Positions 43,405-52,546 of a stretch of DNA of 64,000 nucleotides are shown here, piece after piece (the first letter of the stretch is position 1; each line of letters opens with the position of its first letter). The DNA lies in contig NZ_CP090446.1 of assembly GCF_021442025.1 (NCBI RefSeq), positions 3,968,001 through 4,032,000 of the forward strand, in the 5' to 3' direction. The notes beneath the pieces were generated by a model that did no database searches, was not told the DNA's origin, and worked only from the letters and a program-made list of their open reading frames with translations. The DNA comes from Sphingobacterium sp. SRCM116780 (GTDB lineage: Bacteria; Bacteroidota; Bacteroidia; Sphingobacteriales; Sphingobacteriaceae). Made by a program: the position numbers and the translations under genes.

Positions 43405-44340
43405 TTATTTCACAACATTTAAATGACGATCTAAAATATTTAAGGCAATCTGATAGTCGGGATCTTTTGAAATGACGTTGTTGTTAGCGTCTATAACATA
43501 TAATGTTGGATATGCAGATAAGCTGTATAGTTGTTTTTTTATCAAAACATCTCGATCGTCAAAACCATTTGTCCAATTGCTAGGAATACCTGGCTGGTAG
43601 TCCTTCCATAAGTTTTGATCACCAAGAGGATCAATCGCAATTACCTTTATTTGTTTTTTTGCAATGAAACTATTTAACAGTTCAGATGTTTTCAATGTGC
43701 CAATGATTTCCTTGCAATGGGAGCAGGTAGGGTCGTAAAAAACGATAAGGCGCATTAAACCTTGGCTATCGTGCAATTTTTCTTTTTTTCCTGTGCTTGT
43801 TAAGTATTGGAAGTCTGTAATTGTTGTGCCTGGTTGATTTTTGCGAACCATGTCCAACTGCATCTTGTATCTGATTTTATCGGTATCTGTACTGCTAGGA
43901 GATTGCACCAAATAGGTTAATACAGGTTCGTAATACCACTCATTTCGCATTGGTGAATTAGGGTCATATAAATAGTGTGCATATTTTTCTTTAAAAAATT
44001 GAAATACCGTTGCGTTGACTTCAGCTTTTTTCAGCATTTCCGTAATTGCATTCGAAACGGTTGTAATCGAGTATTGTGGAAAAGCGGCAATAAAATCAAC
44101 AAATCGTTGCTCTCCTTGATTCGGATCTTTGATCAACAGCGTATCATTAAAGTTGTATTGAACCCAATATTGAGATAAGGAATCTGTTCCCATGTGGTGA
44201 TCTGTTGCGCTCTGTTGTTGGTTAGAATCAATAGATTGATTTTTTGTTTTAGTGCTATTTTGGCATCCCAATAGAAATACCGTAGCGCCTATAAACAAAA
44301 AAATACGATAATAAAGCTTATGCTCTTTCGAAAAAATCAT
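43405..44340 (-). CDS. Thioredoxin-like lipoprotein (DUF5106/TlpA type)
   Basis: A 311-residue lipoprotein with the lipobox ending LLGC (Cys26) and a Ser/Gln-rich linker. A middle helical region (about 70-185, FVDFIAAFPQYSITTVSNAITEMLKKAEVNATVFQFFKEKYAHYLYDPNSPMRNEWYYEPVL in part) resembles DUF5106. The C-terminal thioredoxin fold has VFYDPTCSHCKEI (CxxC) and AYPTLYVID with the cis-Pro. It probably reduces disulfides or cytochrome-c partners in the periplasm. It stands alone. A TATCTTTG -7 element at 44364-44371 supports the start. Confidence 0.82.
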   Translation of the reverse strand: MIFSKEHKLYYRIFLFIGATVFLLGCQNSTKTKNQSIDSNQQQSATDHHMGTDSLSQYWVQYNFNDTLLIKDPNQGEQRFVDFIAAFPQYSITTVSNAITEMLKKAEVNATVFQFFKEKYAHYLYDPNSPMRNEWYYEPVLTYLVQSPSSTDTDKIRYKMQLDMVRKNQPGTTITDFQYLTSTGKKEKLHDSQGLMRLIVFYDPTCSHCKEIIGTLKTSELLNSFIAKKQIKVIAIDPLGDQNLWKDYQPGIPSNWTNGFDDRDVLIKKQLYSLSAYPTLYVIDANNNVISKDPDYQIALNILDRHLNVVK

Positions 44341-44363
44341 ATAAATTGGATTACTTAGTTAAA

Positions 44364-44371
44364 CAAAGATA
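44364..44371 (-). promoter_or_regulatory. -7 element for the thioredoxin-like gene
   Basis: TATCTTTG on the minus strand, 23 bp before the start codon. A TTG 13 bp further upstream is too close to serve as a standard -33 box. Confidence 0.5.
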
Positions 44372-44522
44372 AGATTTTGTCGTTCAATAAAAAGCGAGTG
44401 AATCTCATCTTTGATATAACTATTATAGTCTTGACTTGATATATTTTGAATCAATTCGGCATCGAACAGGTTTTATGTCAATTAAAAATTGTGGAAACTA
44501 CATTTGTGCTGTATATACCTTT

Positions 44523-46019
44523 TTAATGATGTGTCTTCAATAATCCTTTTTCACTTACGTTATTGATGTTGTTGAATTTAACCTTTTCAAAAGAATTAGA
44601 AGAACGAAGTGACCTGCTTCTAAGGTTATTATTATAGCCTGGCATCGCTTGATTAATAGCAGCAGCGATCATGGGTTCTTTGGTATCTCCAAAATCACGA
44701 AAGACATAATCCGTTACATTTTTTTGATTAGCTTCAAGACCGTTCCAATAATCAGAATATTGATTGGCATTTTCTAACAAGAACGATACTGGCCATAAGG
44801 CAATCTTATTCATGATTATTTGCTGAAAAAATCCAACAGGTTTTCCATATGTTCCATTATTTTCCGCAATAATCTGAACATTCATATAGGGTCTGAGTAC
44901 ATTGATCAGCATCTCTGATGCCGATGCGGTAATATTAGTAACTAAGAAATAAACAGTGCCTAATTCCAGCTGACTACTACGTTGAAAATAAACATCTCGA
45001 AAATCTCCATTTTCTTTATCTTGGCTTAAATATTTATTTACCTGGTATTTAAGCATTAATTTTTGATTGCCATTGGTATTGATGATTTTGTTGGCAATAT
45101 AGATTGCAGCATCTACATATCCTCCCGTATTATACCGTAAATCAACGATTAAATCTTTTATTTGATGGCTTTGAAAATCCTGAAACACCTGATCAATATG
45201 TTGTTGATTTTGATTACCATTTTCAATTTGTTCAAAAGAACTGAGGGCCAAATAACCTACATTTTTATTTGCCGATTGATAAATACTGTCTTTTGTAATC
45301 GGATTAATCTCGTAGCTGCTATACTGCAAATTCATTGTTTCAGTAGACGCATCTTGATGTTCCAGTGTGATCTGCATAGCCGGTTCATTGAGGGATTTGA
45401 ACAGCAAATCCAAGACATTTCTGTATTGGGTTTCATCACTTATTTTGCAAGTTCCTGTGCTGCAGTCAATAGGGATCGCTAGATTAGTCGAATTGTTAAG
45501 TTTTTTGACAACATCTGACCTTCTCATGCCACTTTTTGCAGCAGGAGATCCCCCTTCGACAAAATAAACAATAGGATAAGCTTCCTGATCAGTTGCAGCT
45601 CCAATGGTAAAAAAAATGCCATAACCATTGTTAATGTCCATTAATAATTTACCTGTTGAACCGCTACTATTGCTAATATTTTGAAGATATGAAAAACGAT
45701 CATAAACATGTTCTGGGTATCCGTTGTACGTTGGAGTGAGCGCTTTTAAGGCACCTAACACTTCATCGTTCGTTTGGAAAGAATCTGTAAACCTGAATAA
45801 GTGATTATAATCAGGAATAGATTCATCCGTCCATAATGAATAGAGATTGTAATAGTAATAAATGCTGTCTCTAACCAATTGTTCGTCAGTACGTATACTT
45901 GTTGTATTTATTGGCTTTTCACTTGTGAAAAAACTTTGATCTTTTTTACATGAAAGTAAAAAAACAGAAGACAGTAACATGATGATGAAAACTGAATGAA
46001 GAAGAACGAACCTTTTCAT
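44523..46019 (-). CDS. S41-family (C-terminal processing type) peptidase, lipoprotein
   Basis: A protein of 498 residues when started at the ATG at 46019 (MKRFVLLHS); the longer frame from 46046 begins inside the promoter. The hydrophobic start ends in FLLSC, a lipobox. A helical N-domain (TDEQLVRDSIYYYYNLYSLW) is followed by a PDZ-like part (IVYFVEGGSPAAKSGMRRSDVV) and the S41 core with DLIVDLRYNTGGYVDAA, TASASEML (nucleophile Ser) and NGTYGKPVGF (Lys). All parts of the Ser-Lys dyad are present. It would cleave periplasmic or surface proteins. Confidence 0.88.
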   Translation of the reverse strand: MKRFVLLHSVFIIMLLSSVFLLSCKKDQSFFTSEKPINTTSIRTDEQLVRDSIYYYYNLYSLWTDESIPDYNHLFRFTDSFQTNDEVLGALKALTPTYNGYPEHVYDRFSYLQNISNSSGSTGKLLMDINNGYGIFFTIGAATDQEAYPIVYFVEGGSPAAKSGMRRSDVVKKLNNSTNLAIPIDCSTGTCKISDETQYRNVLDLLFKSLNEPAMQITLEHQDASTETMNLQYSSYEINPITKDSIYQSANKNVGYLALSSFEQIENGNQNQQHIDQVFQDFQSHQIKDLIVDLRYNTGGYVDAAIYIANKIINTNGNQKLMLKYQVNKYLSQDKENGDFRDVYFQRSSQLELGTVYFLVTNITASASEMLINVLRPYMNVQIIAENNGTYGKPVGFFQQIIMNKIALWPVSFLLENANQYSDYWNGLEANQKNVTDYVFRDFGDTKEPMIAAAINQAMPGYNNNLRSRSLRSSNSFEKVKFNNINNVSEKGLLKTHH

Positions 46020-46043
46020 GAATGATCTGATATTAATGATATA

Positions 46044-46051
46044 CAAATGTA
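46044..46051 (-). promoter_or_regulatory. -7 element for the S41 peptidase gene
   Basis: TACATTTG on the minus strand. It overlaps the first codons of the longest frame, so the longest frame cannot be the true start; the ATG at 46019 fits, 25 bp downstream. Confidence 0.55.
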
Positions 46052-46384
46052 ATGAAATTATTGTTTTAATTAATGAATGGTATAATATATTTAAGTAAGG
46101 GGAGTTTATTTAATTTTTTACATTTTTTTTTTCTTGAACCAAATATGAATCACTTTTTTAATACCTTAGACCTACTATTGCGACAATTTTTTGTAGGATA
46201 GACGCTACAGTTTTAATAAAGGCATGATAATTGTCTTTATTTTAGACAAATAATACTCTACCTTTGTCAGCGAAATAAGCTTCTTATAAGCGGAAAAGAA
46301 CAACTTTATTGATCGCCTTTGCTATAAGTAGTGTACTATATTTAAAACAATAATTTTTTTAGGTGTAAACCATCATTATTTAAT
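46052..46384. other. Divergent control region between the S41 peptidase and OmpA-family genes
   Basis: About 330 bp with promoters facing both ways. It has an inverted repeat TTGTCT...AGACAA (46231-46236, 46245-46250) just before the plus-strand -7 element. No gene is visible. Confidence 0.5.
46259..46266 (+). promoter_or_regulatory. -7 element for the OmpA-family gene
   Basis: TACCTTTG, a full consensus match, with a TTG at 46231-46233 (25-bp gap, slightly long). It implies a leader of roughly 110 nt. Confidence 0.5.
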
Positions 46385-47614
46385 ATGAAAAATTTATTAA
46401 CTCTAGGCTCTGCCTTATTTTTGACTGTGAATGCATTTGGACAATCAGTTTCTGTTAAACAGGACACCACGGTTGTTTTTGATCAAAATCCACATAAAGT
46501 GATTACCAATGGTTTTTGGGATAATTGGTTTATTGGTGCTGGCGCTGGTTATGGTATCTTTTTTGGAGACCACGATAAGCAAATGGAATTTAAAGATCGT
46601 TTGGCTCCAAATTTCGATGTCAATATTGGTAAAGCATTCACACCATCTTTAAGTGTTAGAGCTGGTGTATCGAGCTACAAGGTAAATGGCTTGACACAGA
46701 ATCACGGTGATGTGAAACCTGCACACTCAACGGGTGAACGTTATGACAAAATTGATTGGGATGGCTATTGGTTAGAAAAACAAGAATTCAAATTCTACAA
46801 TATACATGCTGACGTTATGTTCAATATCGTAAATGCAATTGGTGGATATAAACCAGAGCGTTTCTATTCAGTTAGTCCTTACTTAAGTTTAGGATGGGCG
46901 GTTGTTAACGAAGAACCAAAACAAAAAGAGGTAACTGCAGGTATTGGTTTGTATAATGCATTCCGAATTACAAAAGGTTTAGACTTAACGCTTGATATTC
47001 GTGGAACAATGGCGAATGATCGTATAGATGGAGATGTTGGTGAACGTAAACAAGATGGTAATTTATCTGCTTTGTTAGGATTAACATTCAAACTTCCAAG
47101 ACAGACTTGGGATCGTCCTTCTACAACAACAATAACATCGAAATATGACGATACTGAACTGAATGCTTTACGTGACCGTATTAACCAATTGGCTAATGAT
47201 AACGATGCGTTGAGAAATCAATTGGCAAATGCGAAAACTCAAACCATCACAAATGTAGAGATCAAGAAACAAATGTTGGCGGCACCAATTTTGGTAACTT
47301 TCCCAATCAACAAAAGTACTGTTAGCACTGAAGCACGTGTTAACCTAGGTTTCTTCGCTAAAGTAATCAAAGAAGCTAGAGAAGATATTGTTTACAAAAT
47401 TACAGGATATGCAGATAAAGGTACTGGTACTCCAGAAATCAACGAACGCTTAAGTAAAGCACGTGCGCAAGCAATCTATGATGTCTTGGTAAAAGAATTC
47501 AATGTTCCTACTTCTCAATTACAAGTAGATCACAAAGGTGGAGTTGAAAACATGTATTACAATGACCCACGTTTAAGTAGATCAGTAATCACGATCTCTG
47601 ATTTATTGCAATAA
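46385..47614 (+). CDS. OmpA-family outer-membrane protein
   Basis: A 409-residue protein with a signal peptide ending AFGQ (about 1-20). The N-terminal beta-barrel has alternating aromatic strands (WFIGAGAGYGIFFGD, LSVRAGVSSYKVN, FYNIHADVMFNIVNA, YSVSPYLSLGWAVV). A coiled-coil linker (LRDRINQLANDNDALRNQL) leads to a C-terminal peptidoglycan-binding OmpA domain (YKITGYADKGTGTPEINERLSKARAQAIYDVLV). It tethers the outer membrane to peptidoglycan. It is monocistronic, with a strong terminator at 47653-47692. Confidence 0.93.
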   Translation: MKNLLTLGSALFLTVNAFGQSVSVKQDTTVVFDQNPHKVITNGFWDNWFIGAGAGYGIFFGDHDKQMEFKDRLAPNFDVNIGKAFTPSLSVRAGVSSYKVNGLTQNHGDVKPAHSTGERYDKIDWDGYWLEKQEFKFYNIHADVMFNIVNAIGGYKPERFYSVSPYLSLGWAVVNEEPKQKEVTAGIGLYNAFRITKGLDLTLDIRGTMANDRIDGDVGERKQDGNLSALLGLTFKLPRQTWDRPSTTTITSKYDDTELNALRDRINQLANDNDALRNQLANAKTQTITNVEIKKQMLAAPILVTFPINKSTVSTEARVNLGFFAKVIKEAREDIVYKITGYADKGTGTPEINERLSKARAQAIYDVLVKEFNVPTSQLQVDHKGGVENMYYNDPRLSRSVITISDLLQ

Positions 47615-47652
47615 GAAATAAATTCAGGTTTTGATTTATCAAAATCTTATCC

Positions 47653-47692
47653 AAAAGCCTCATTTTGAATTTTTCAAAATGAGGCTTTTTTT
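47653..47692 (+). terminator. Terminator of the OmpA-family gene
   Basis: A 17-bp perfect stem (47653-47669 with 47673-47689) followed by T residues to 47692. Confidence 0.9.
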
Positions 47693-47740
47693 ATTATATG
47701 TAGCAATATATTCCGGTCTGGAGACTTTGATTTCAAAAGA

Positions 47741-47923
47741 GGATTTAAGTGACCCTTCGGAACAATAAACCAGTGTGGGAAATATAGCAGAGAGATAATG
47801 ATTGAGAGTTTGAAATTTCTATATAGCAGAATAGGAATTGAAGTACATGTGGCGTTGTCGTTTAGTCAGGAGGCCCCGCTTTTCAACAGAAGATTGAAGT
47901 GACCCCTTGGAACAATAAACTAG
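47741..47923. repeat. Pair of imperfect direct repeats exactly 150 bp apart
   Basis: The ~33-bp units start at 47741 and 47891. Both contain GAT[T]xAAGTGACCC and GGAACAATAAAC. The stretch between them has no plausible gene. Origin unknown. Confidence 0.65.
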
Positions 47924-48086
47924 AATAAAAAGACGAATAGATTTTTCTTTGTTTGATGTCAATAAGTAAGATGTAGCTATGCAAAACTACAAAGCCTATC
48001 CTTATCAAAACCAGACACTAAAGAAACTTGATTAACACAAACTGAACAGACTTTTGATCAGGGAAATCCTATTAAAATTAAACTTC

Positions 48087-50024
48087 CTAAATGTTCTTGA
48101 CAACCAATTGATGATCCAGATCTTCAAAGATTGAATTTTTTGATTTAAACTCAGGTACGATTTTTTTAAGTTGTAAAACTAATTCCATATCATTGATTTC
48201 GCCACCACCAATTGAATAGATGTATTGACATAGCTGCTCAATTTGATGACATTTTTCAGTTATATCTTCCCGATTAACCTGTGCAATCATGATTTTTGGA
48301 TGATGGGTCTTTTGAGTATTCTCATCATTAGCTAATAGTTCTTCAAATATTTTCTCACCTGGCCTTAAGCCAACAATCTTGATGTCGATGTCTTCTGGGT
48401 ACCGATAACCTTTTAGTTTAATCATTCGCTTAGCTAAGTCTATAATTTTTACAGACTTGCCCATATCGAAGACAAATATTTCGCCGCCACGCCCCATGAC
48501 ACCAGCCTCTTGAACCAAAAGACAGGCTTCTGGAATTGTCATAAAGTAACGTGTGATATCTTCATGTGTAAGTGTTAAAGGCCCACCTTGTGCCATTTGT
48601 TTTTCGAATAAAGGAATCACTGATCCATTTGAACCTAATACGTTACCAAAACGTGTAACAATAAAATTAGTTTTACCAAGGCGACTGCAACTATTGACAT
48701 ATATTTCAGCTGCTCGCTTTGTTGCTCCCATCACATTTGTTGGATTGACAGCCTTATCAGTCGAGACCATCACAAATTTGTGAACCCTATAAGCAACTGC
48801 TAAATCCGCCATATTTTTGCTCCCTACTAAATTGGTCCAAATGGCTTCATATGGATTTTGCTCCATCAAAGGAACATGCTTGTAAGCAGCGGCATGGAAG
48901 ATCATTTGGGGTTGATAGCGTTGAAAGACTTGTTCTAAAAATAACTTATCACGAACGTCGCCTACAATACATTGAACATGACTGGGGTGCGTCGCTATTA
49001 AGGATTGTTGCAAATCATAAAGAGGTGATTCGGATTGATCTAATAAAATCAAACGACTATAATTGCGTAGAGCGATCTGTCTTGCCAATTCTCCACCTAT
49101 TGAACCAGCAGCACCTGTAATTAAGATAACCTTATTGTCCAATTCTGCATCAATCGCAGGGTTTTCAATTTTAATCGCTTTTCTTCCTAATAAATCTTCG
49201 ATTTTCAAAGGGCGAATTTCTCGTTTTACACCCGAGTTCAACATGATTCGCGAAGGGGGCATAATCTTAAGTTCGAGATCCAACTGCTGAAAATGATCCG
49301 TTATTTTAACCAATCGCTCTGGATCATCGTTCTCAACAGCAATAATTGCCTCGGAAATATTGTGCTGATCAATATATGCCTGATCGATCCGCTCTAAATA
49401 AAGAATGCGGTGGCCTCCAATACGTTTGCCTACTCGAGAAATTTTATCTTCTACAAATGCAGCTACGTTATTTTTAATTCGACGATCTTCACGTAATAAA
49501 GAATAGGCGACTAAACCTGGTCGCGAGGCTCCAAAAATCAAGACATTACGATTCTTCCGATTGGGGAGAAACAACATTTCATAAATACTCCTATACATCA
49601 CACGTGCAGCAACGAGCATCACCATGGTGAAAAAACTATGCATAAACAGCACAACATAGGAAAGACGTAAAAAATCACCTGCTATGGTTCCTTTGGGGAT
49701 ATAATGACGAATGGCTATAGTAAATAATGCGAGTAACATAAACGCAAGCCACACTGTTTTAAATATTTTAATGGCATCATGAATACCTGTTTGACGAATT
49801 ATGCCTTTATACGTCCGCATAATACCAAACGAAATACAATAAATGGAAACAACAAATATGCTCTTTTTGAGCATCATGGAGGTTGAAAACTGTTCTAGTA
49901 TACTATTATGTATAAAATTTGAAATAGCATAACAAAAAAAGACAATGGCGAGGTCGATAAAAAGAATAACCCATCTTGGGTTGTCTTTTCGTAATCTTTT
50001 TTTTACTTCAGTCAGACTAATCAT
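48087..50024 (-). CDS. capD: Long-form CapD/WbpM sugar 4,6-dehydratase
   Basis: A 645-residue inner-membrane protein: four membrane segments (about 15-130), a first Rossmann-like domain (about 150-270, VLIFGASRPGLVAYSLL), then the dehydratase domain with ITGAAGSIGGELARQI, STDKAVNPTNVMGATKRAAEIY and RFGNVLGSNGSVIPLF. Met stands where Tyr is found in ordinary SDRs, normal for PglF/WbpM-type enzymes. It forms UDP-4-keto-6-deoxy-HexNAc from UDP-GlcNAc. It is separated from the polysaccharide operon by the IS scar, two lipoprotein genes and the OmpA-family gene, but its product fits the epimerase/WbpL-like pair at 38474-40592. Confidence 0.93.
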   Translation of the reverse strand: MISLTEVKKRLRKDNPRWVILFIDLAIVFFCYAISNFIHNSILEQFSTSMMLKKSIFVVSIYCISFGIMRTYKGIIRQTGIHDAIKIFKTVWLAFMLLALFTIAIRHYIPKGTIAGDFLRLSYVVLFMHSFFTMVMLVAARVMYRSIYEMLFLPNRKNRNVLIFGASRPGLVAYSLLREDRRIKNNVAAFVEDKISRVGKRIGGHRILYLERIDQAYIDQHNISEAIIAVENDDPERLVKITDHFQQLDLELKIMPPSRIMLNSGVKREIRPLKIEDLLGRKAIKIENPAIDAELDNKVILITGAAGSIGGELARQIALRNYSRLILLDQSESPLYDLQQSLIATHPSHVQCIVGDVRDKLFLEQVFQRYQPQMIFHAAAYKHVPLMEQNPYEAIWTNLVGSKNMADLAVAYRVHKFVMVSTDKAVNPTNVMGATKRAAEIYVNSCSRLGKTNFIVTRFGNVLGSNGSVIPLFEKQMAQGGPLTLTHEDITRYFMTIPEACLLVQEAGVMGRGGEIFVFDMGKSVKIIDLAKRMIKLKGYRYPEDIDIKIVGLRPGEKIFEELLANDENTQKTHHPKIMIAQVNREDITEKCHQIEQLCQYIYSIGGGEINDMELVLQLKKIVPEFKSKNSIFEDLDHQLVVKNI

Positions 50025-50610
50025 GGATATAGTTTCAAAAAGGAATAGATGCTAAATTTACAGTAATGAATGCGTAATTCTTAATATATTATTTGGATCT
50101 TATGTTATTTATCAGATATTCACACGACCATTCTGCATGTGTATCTTAAAAATTATGCCAAAACCAATCTAACTGCTGGTTTTCGATTGATGGAACATTT
50201 CTCGTATGTCATATTAAATATTTTTAACATGCTGATAGTTATGTGATTATATCTTGTCGGATACAGGATAATTGTCTTTTCAAAAATTGCTATTTCGTTA
50301 TCGCAACTGTTTATGATTGATAACAAATTTTAATAAAATTGTAGTCACAAATTTACATAATTTTATTTCATACATATAGTTTTTTTTAAGTAATTATTCG
50401 ATTGATTTGCATTTTTATATATAATGAGGTGATCTTGTTAGGAAATGGCAATTGTTATTTTTGTGTTATAGCTAAAAATATTATTCGGATTGTTGTGACG
50501 ATAATTCAATTCTCTTTCTTCAGCAATTAAAATAATTTCTAATGTTATTAACATATGAAATGATAAAAATCGAGATTTTATTGATACTTTTTCTGTTTTC
50601 TTCCATTAAC
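50025..50610. other. Gene-free AT-rich region between capD and the ClC gene
   Basis: About 590 bp between divergent genes, no credible open frame, hairpin terminator or RNA motif. It presumably carries both promoters; only the ClC one could be read with confidence. Confidence 0.5.
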
Positions 50611-50642
50611 TTGTAGAACCGCTATTTTTTATAGTAGCTTTG
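50611..50642 (+). promoter_or_regulatory. -33/-7 promoter of the ClC gene
   Basis: TTG at 50611-50613 and TAGCTTTG at 50635-50642 with a 21-bp gap, the best two-part match to the Bacteroidota consensus in the window. It overlaps the TTG at 50640 that begins the longest frame, so the start must be the ATG at 50664. Confidence 0.7.
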
Positions 50643-50663
50643 CCGGGAAATATCAAATCGATC

Positions 50664-51929
50664 ATGAAAGATAACATACAGCTATATAGTTATTTTAAAC
50701 TCATGATGAGCAGTATTATTGTTGCTGTACTATCGGGAGTATTAGCTTATTCACTAAAGCATTTGACGACGTATTGTCAAGATTTTCTGTTTGAACATGT
50801 GGAAGAGCTCAATCGCTATTTATACCTTATTTTTCCATCAATAGGTATTACTGTCATCTATTTTCTTCGTAAGTATTTGTTTCAAAATAGAAAGAATAAA
50901 GGTATCCGGGAAATCTATAGATCCTTGGATACGCGCCAAGATCATCTTCCATTTTATAAAATTCCATCGCATTATATTAATGGCTTTTTAACGGTTATTT
51001 TTGGTGGCTCTACGGGTATAGAAGTCTCCACTGTGGTTTCCACAGCTACCATCGGTAATCAGTTTTGTAAAAGAGGTTGGAGTCCCATGAAATTTAAAAA
51101 AGAGTTGGTTTGCGCTGCTGTTACAGCTGGGGTAGCGGTATTATTTGGCACTGTCTTAGGAGGATGGTTTTTTGCTATAGAAGTGATTGCTCGTGGAATG
51201 AAGAAAACGGTATTGTTGAGTTGCACGGTAGCTGCAGCAGTTGCCTTTGTCGGTATACATTATTTTGAAAAGAAACCTTTAATATCATTCCCTGTAGATA
51301 ATTGGCATTGGTATGGGTTGCCATTTATGGCTGTATTAGCGATATTGGGTGCTTTATTAGCGATCTATTTTATGAAATTGGTACTCACTTGTAAGCACTT
51401 TTTTGCAAAAATTAACAGTAATTTCTTACGTGTAAATATTGGAGCTATTACCATAGGAAGTCTCATTTTTGTATTTCCGGCTTTATATGGTGATAGTTAT
51501 CATGGCCTTAATCAGATGATAAAACTACTTTTACAACCTGATGTTTCTACAACAATTCCGGTCTCCTTGTTCTTTTTAATTTTATTAAAACCTTTGACTG
51601 CTGCATTGACCTTAGGGGCTGGTGGAGATGGTGGTGTATTTGCACCTAGTATTGTTGCAGGTGCATTTTTAGGAATAGCATTTGCCCTTGTTTGCAATTT
51701 TATCTTTGGTTTAGATCTGTTAATTTTGAATTTTGCTTTGATCGGTGCAGCCTCAACATTAGCAGCAGCAATTCACGGGCGATTTACAGCTGTTTTTTTA
51801 ATGTGCAGCCTAGTACCAAATGGTTATATGTTAATCTTTCCAATTGCAATGGCTGTATGGATTGCTTACGCAATTGCTAAAAAAATAACTCCTTATAATG
51901 TTTATACCTATCCCGAAATGGCAAAGTAG
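50664..51929 (+). CDS. ClC-family chloride channel or H+/Cl- exchanger
   Basis: A 421-residue membrane protein from the ATG at 50664. The ClC signatures are FGGSTGIEVSTVVSTATIG (in the place of GREGP), AGVAVLFGTVLGGWFFAIEV and GAGGDGGVFAPSIVAGAFLG (GxFxP). ALIGAASTLAAAIHGRFTAVFLM follows. No C-terminal CBS domains, which fits bacterial short forms. The GxEGP-type glutamate is replaced in part (GIEV), so gating details may differ. It is monocistronic and has a convincing promoter. Confidence 0.9.
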   Translation: MKDNIQLYSYFKLMMSSIIVAVLSGVLAYSLKHLTTYCQDFLFEHVEELNRYLYLIFPSIGITVIYFLRKYLFQNRKNKGIREIYRSLDTRQDHLPFYKIPSHYINGFLTVIFGGSTGIEVSTVVSTATIGNQFCKRGWSPMKFKKELVCAAVTAGVAVLFGTVLGGWFFAIEVIARGMKKTVLLSCTVAAAVAFVGIHYFEKKPLISFPVDNWHWYGLPFMAVLAILGALLAIYFMKLVLTCKHFFAKINSNFLRVNIGAITIGSLIFVFPALYGDSYHGLNQMIKLLLQPDVSTTIPVSLFFLILLKPLTAALTLGAGGDGGVFAPSIVAGAFLGIAFALVCNFIFGLDLLILNFALIGAASTLAAAIHGRFTAVFLMCSLVPNGYMLIFPIAMAVWIAYAIAKKITPYNVYTYPEMAK

Positions 51930-52043
51930 TATTATATGCTGACACACGTGTAAATAGTCCTGTTTCAAAAAAATGAGGTAATGGTAATTTTATATGAGAA
52001 CTACCCTCGGAAAGAATATTAATTTATTGTTGTGGGCTTTTGT

Positions 52044-52080
52044 AACAAAAAAAAGCAGCTTCTGATAAAGAAGCTGCTTT
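52044..52080 (-). terminator. Terminator of the cold-shock gene
   Basis: A perfect 12-bp stem (52052-52063 with 52069-52080) and, on the minus strand, a run of T just after it. Confidence 0.85.
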
Positions 52081-52100
52081 GCAAGAAAATATAATAGTAA

Positions 52101-52292
52101 TTAGTTTATTCTTACATTAACGGCATTTAAGCCTTTTTTCCCGTTTTCAATTTCATAGCTAACGCTATCACCTTCTCTAACTTGGTCTTTTAAACCTGAA
52201 ATGTGTACAAATACATCGTCTCCGCCATTTTCAGGGGTAATAAAACCAAATCCTTTAGTTTCATTGAAAAACTTTACAGTTCCTTTATTCAT
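52101..52292 (-). CDS. csp: Cold-shock domain protein
   Basis: A 63-residue protein made of one cold-shock domain: [22 protein letters not shown] with the RNP1 core KGFGFI, DVFVHIS as RNP2, and a C-terminal strand pair ending VNVRIN. It binds single-stranded RNA or DNA and probably melts RNA structure. Length and motifs match bacterial Csp proteins fully. Monocistronic. Confidence 0.97.
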   Translation of the reverse strand: MNKGTVKFFNETKGFGFITPENGGDDVFVHISGLKDQVREGDSVSYEIENGKKGLNAVNVRIN

Positions 52293-52546
52293 TTTATTTA
52301 AAAATTATATTGATGCAAGAATAGGCTAAATAAGTCAATAATTTTCTGAACCGAAGTAAAAAAGACTTTAATATGACAATTGTATTGCGTAATAATTCCT
52401 TTGTAATAAAGAAGATAGGAAGTATAATTTACTGTGGTTTTATTTTTATTTATTGCTAAAAGGTTTTATCTTTATTTTCGTTAAATCAATTATTTCCAGC
52501 ATAACTAGCTGAAATAGCCAATTTATGTCAATAAATCTAATCACAT

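Noticed and set aside
46020..46046. Nine-codon N-terminal extension of the S41 peptidase
   Set aside because: It starts inside a full TAnnTTTG promoter element; the ATG at 46019 gives a normal lipoprotein signal.
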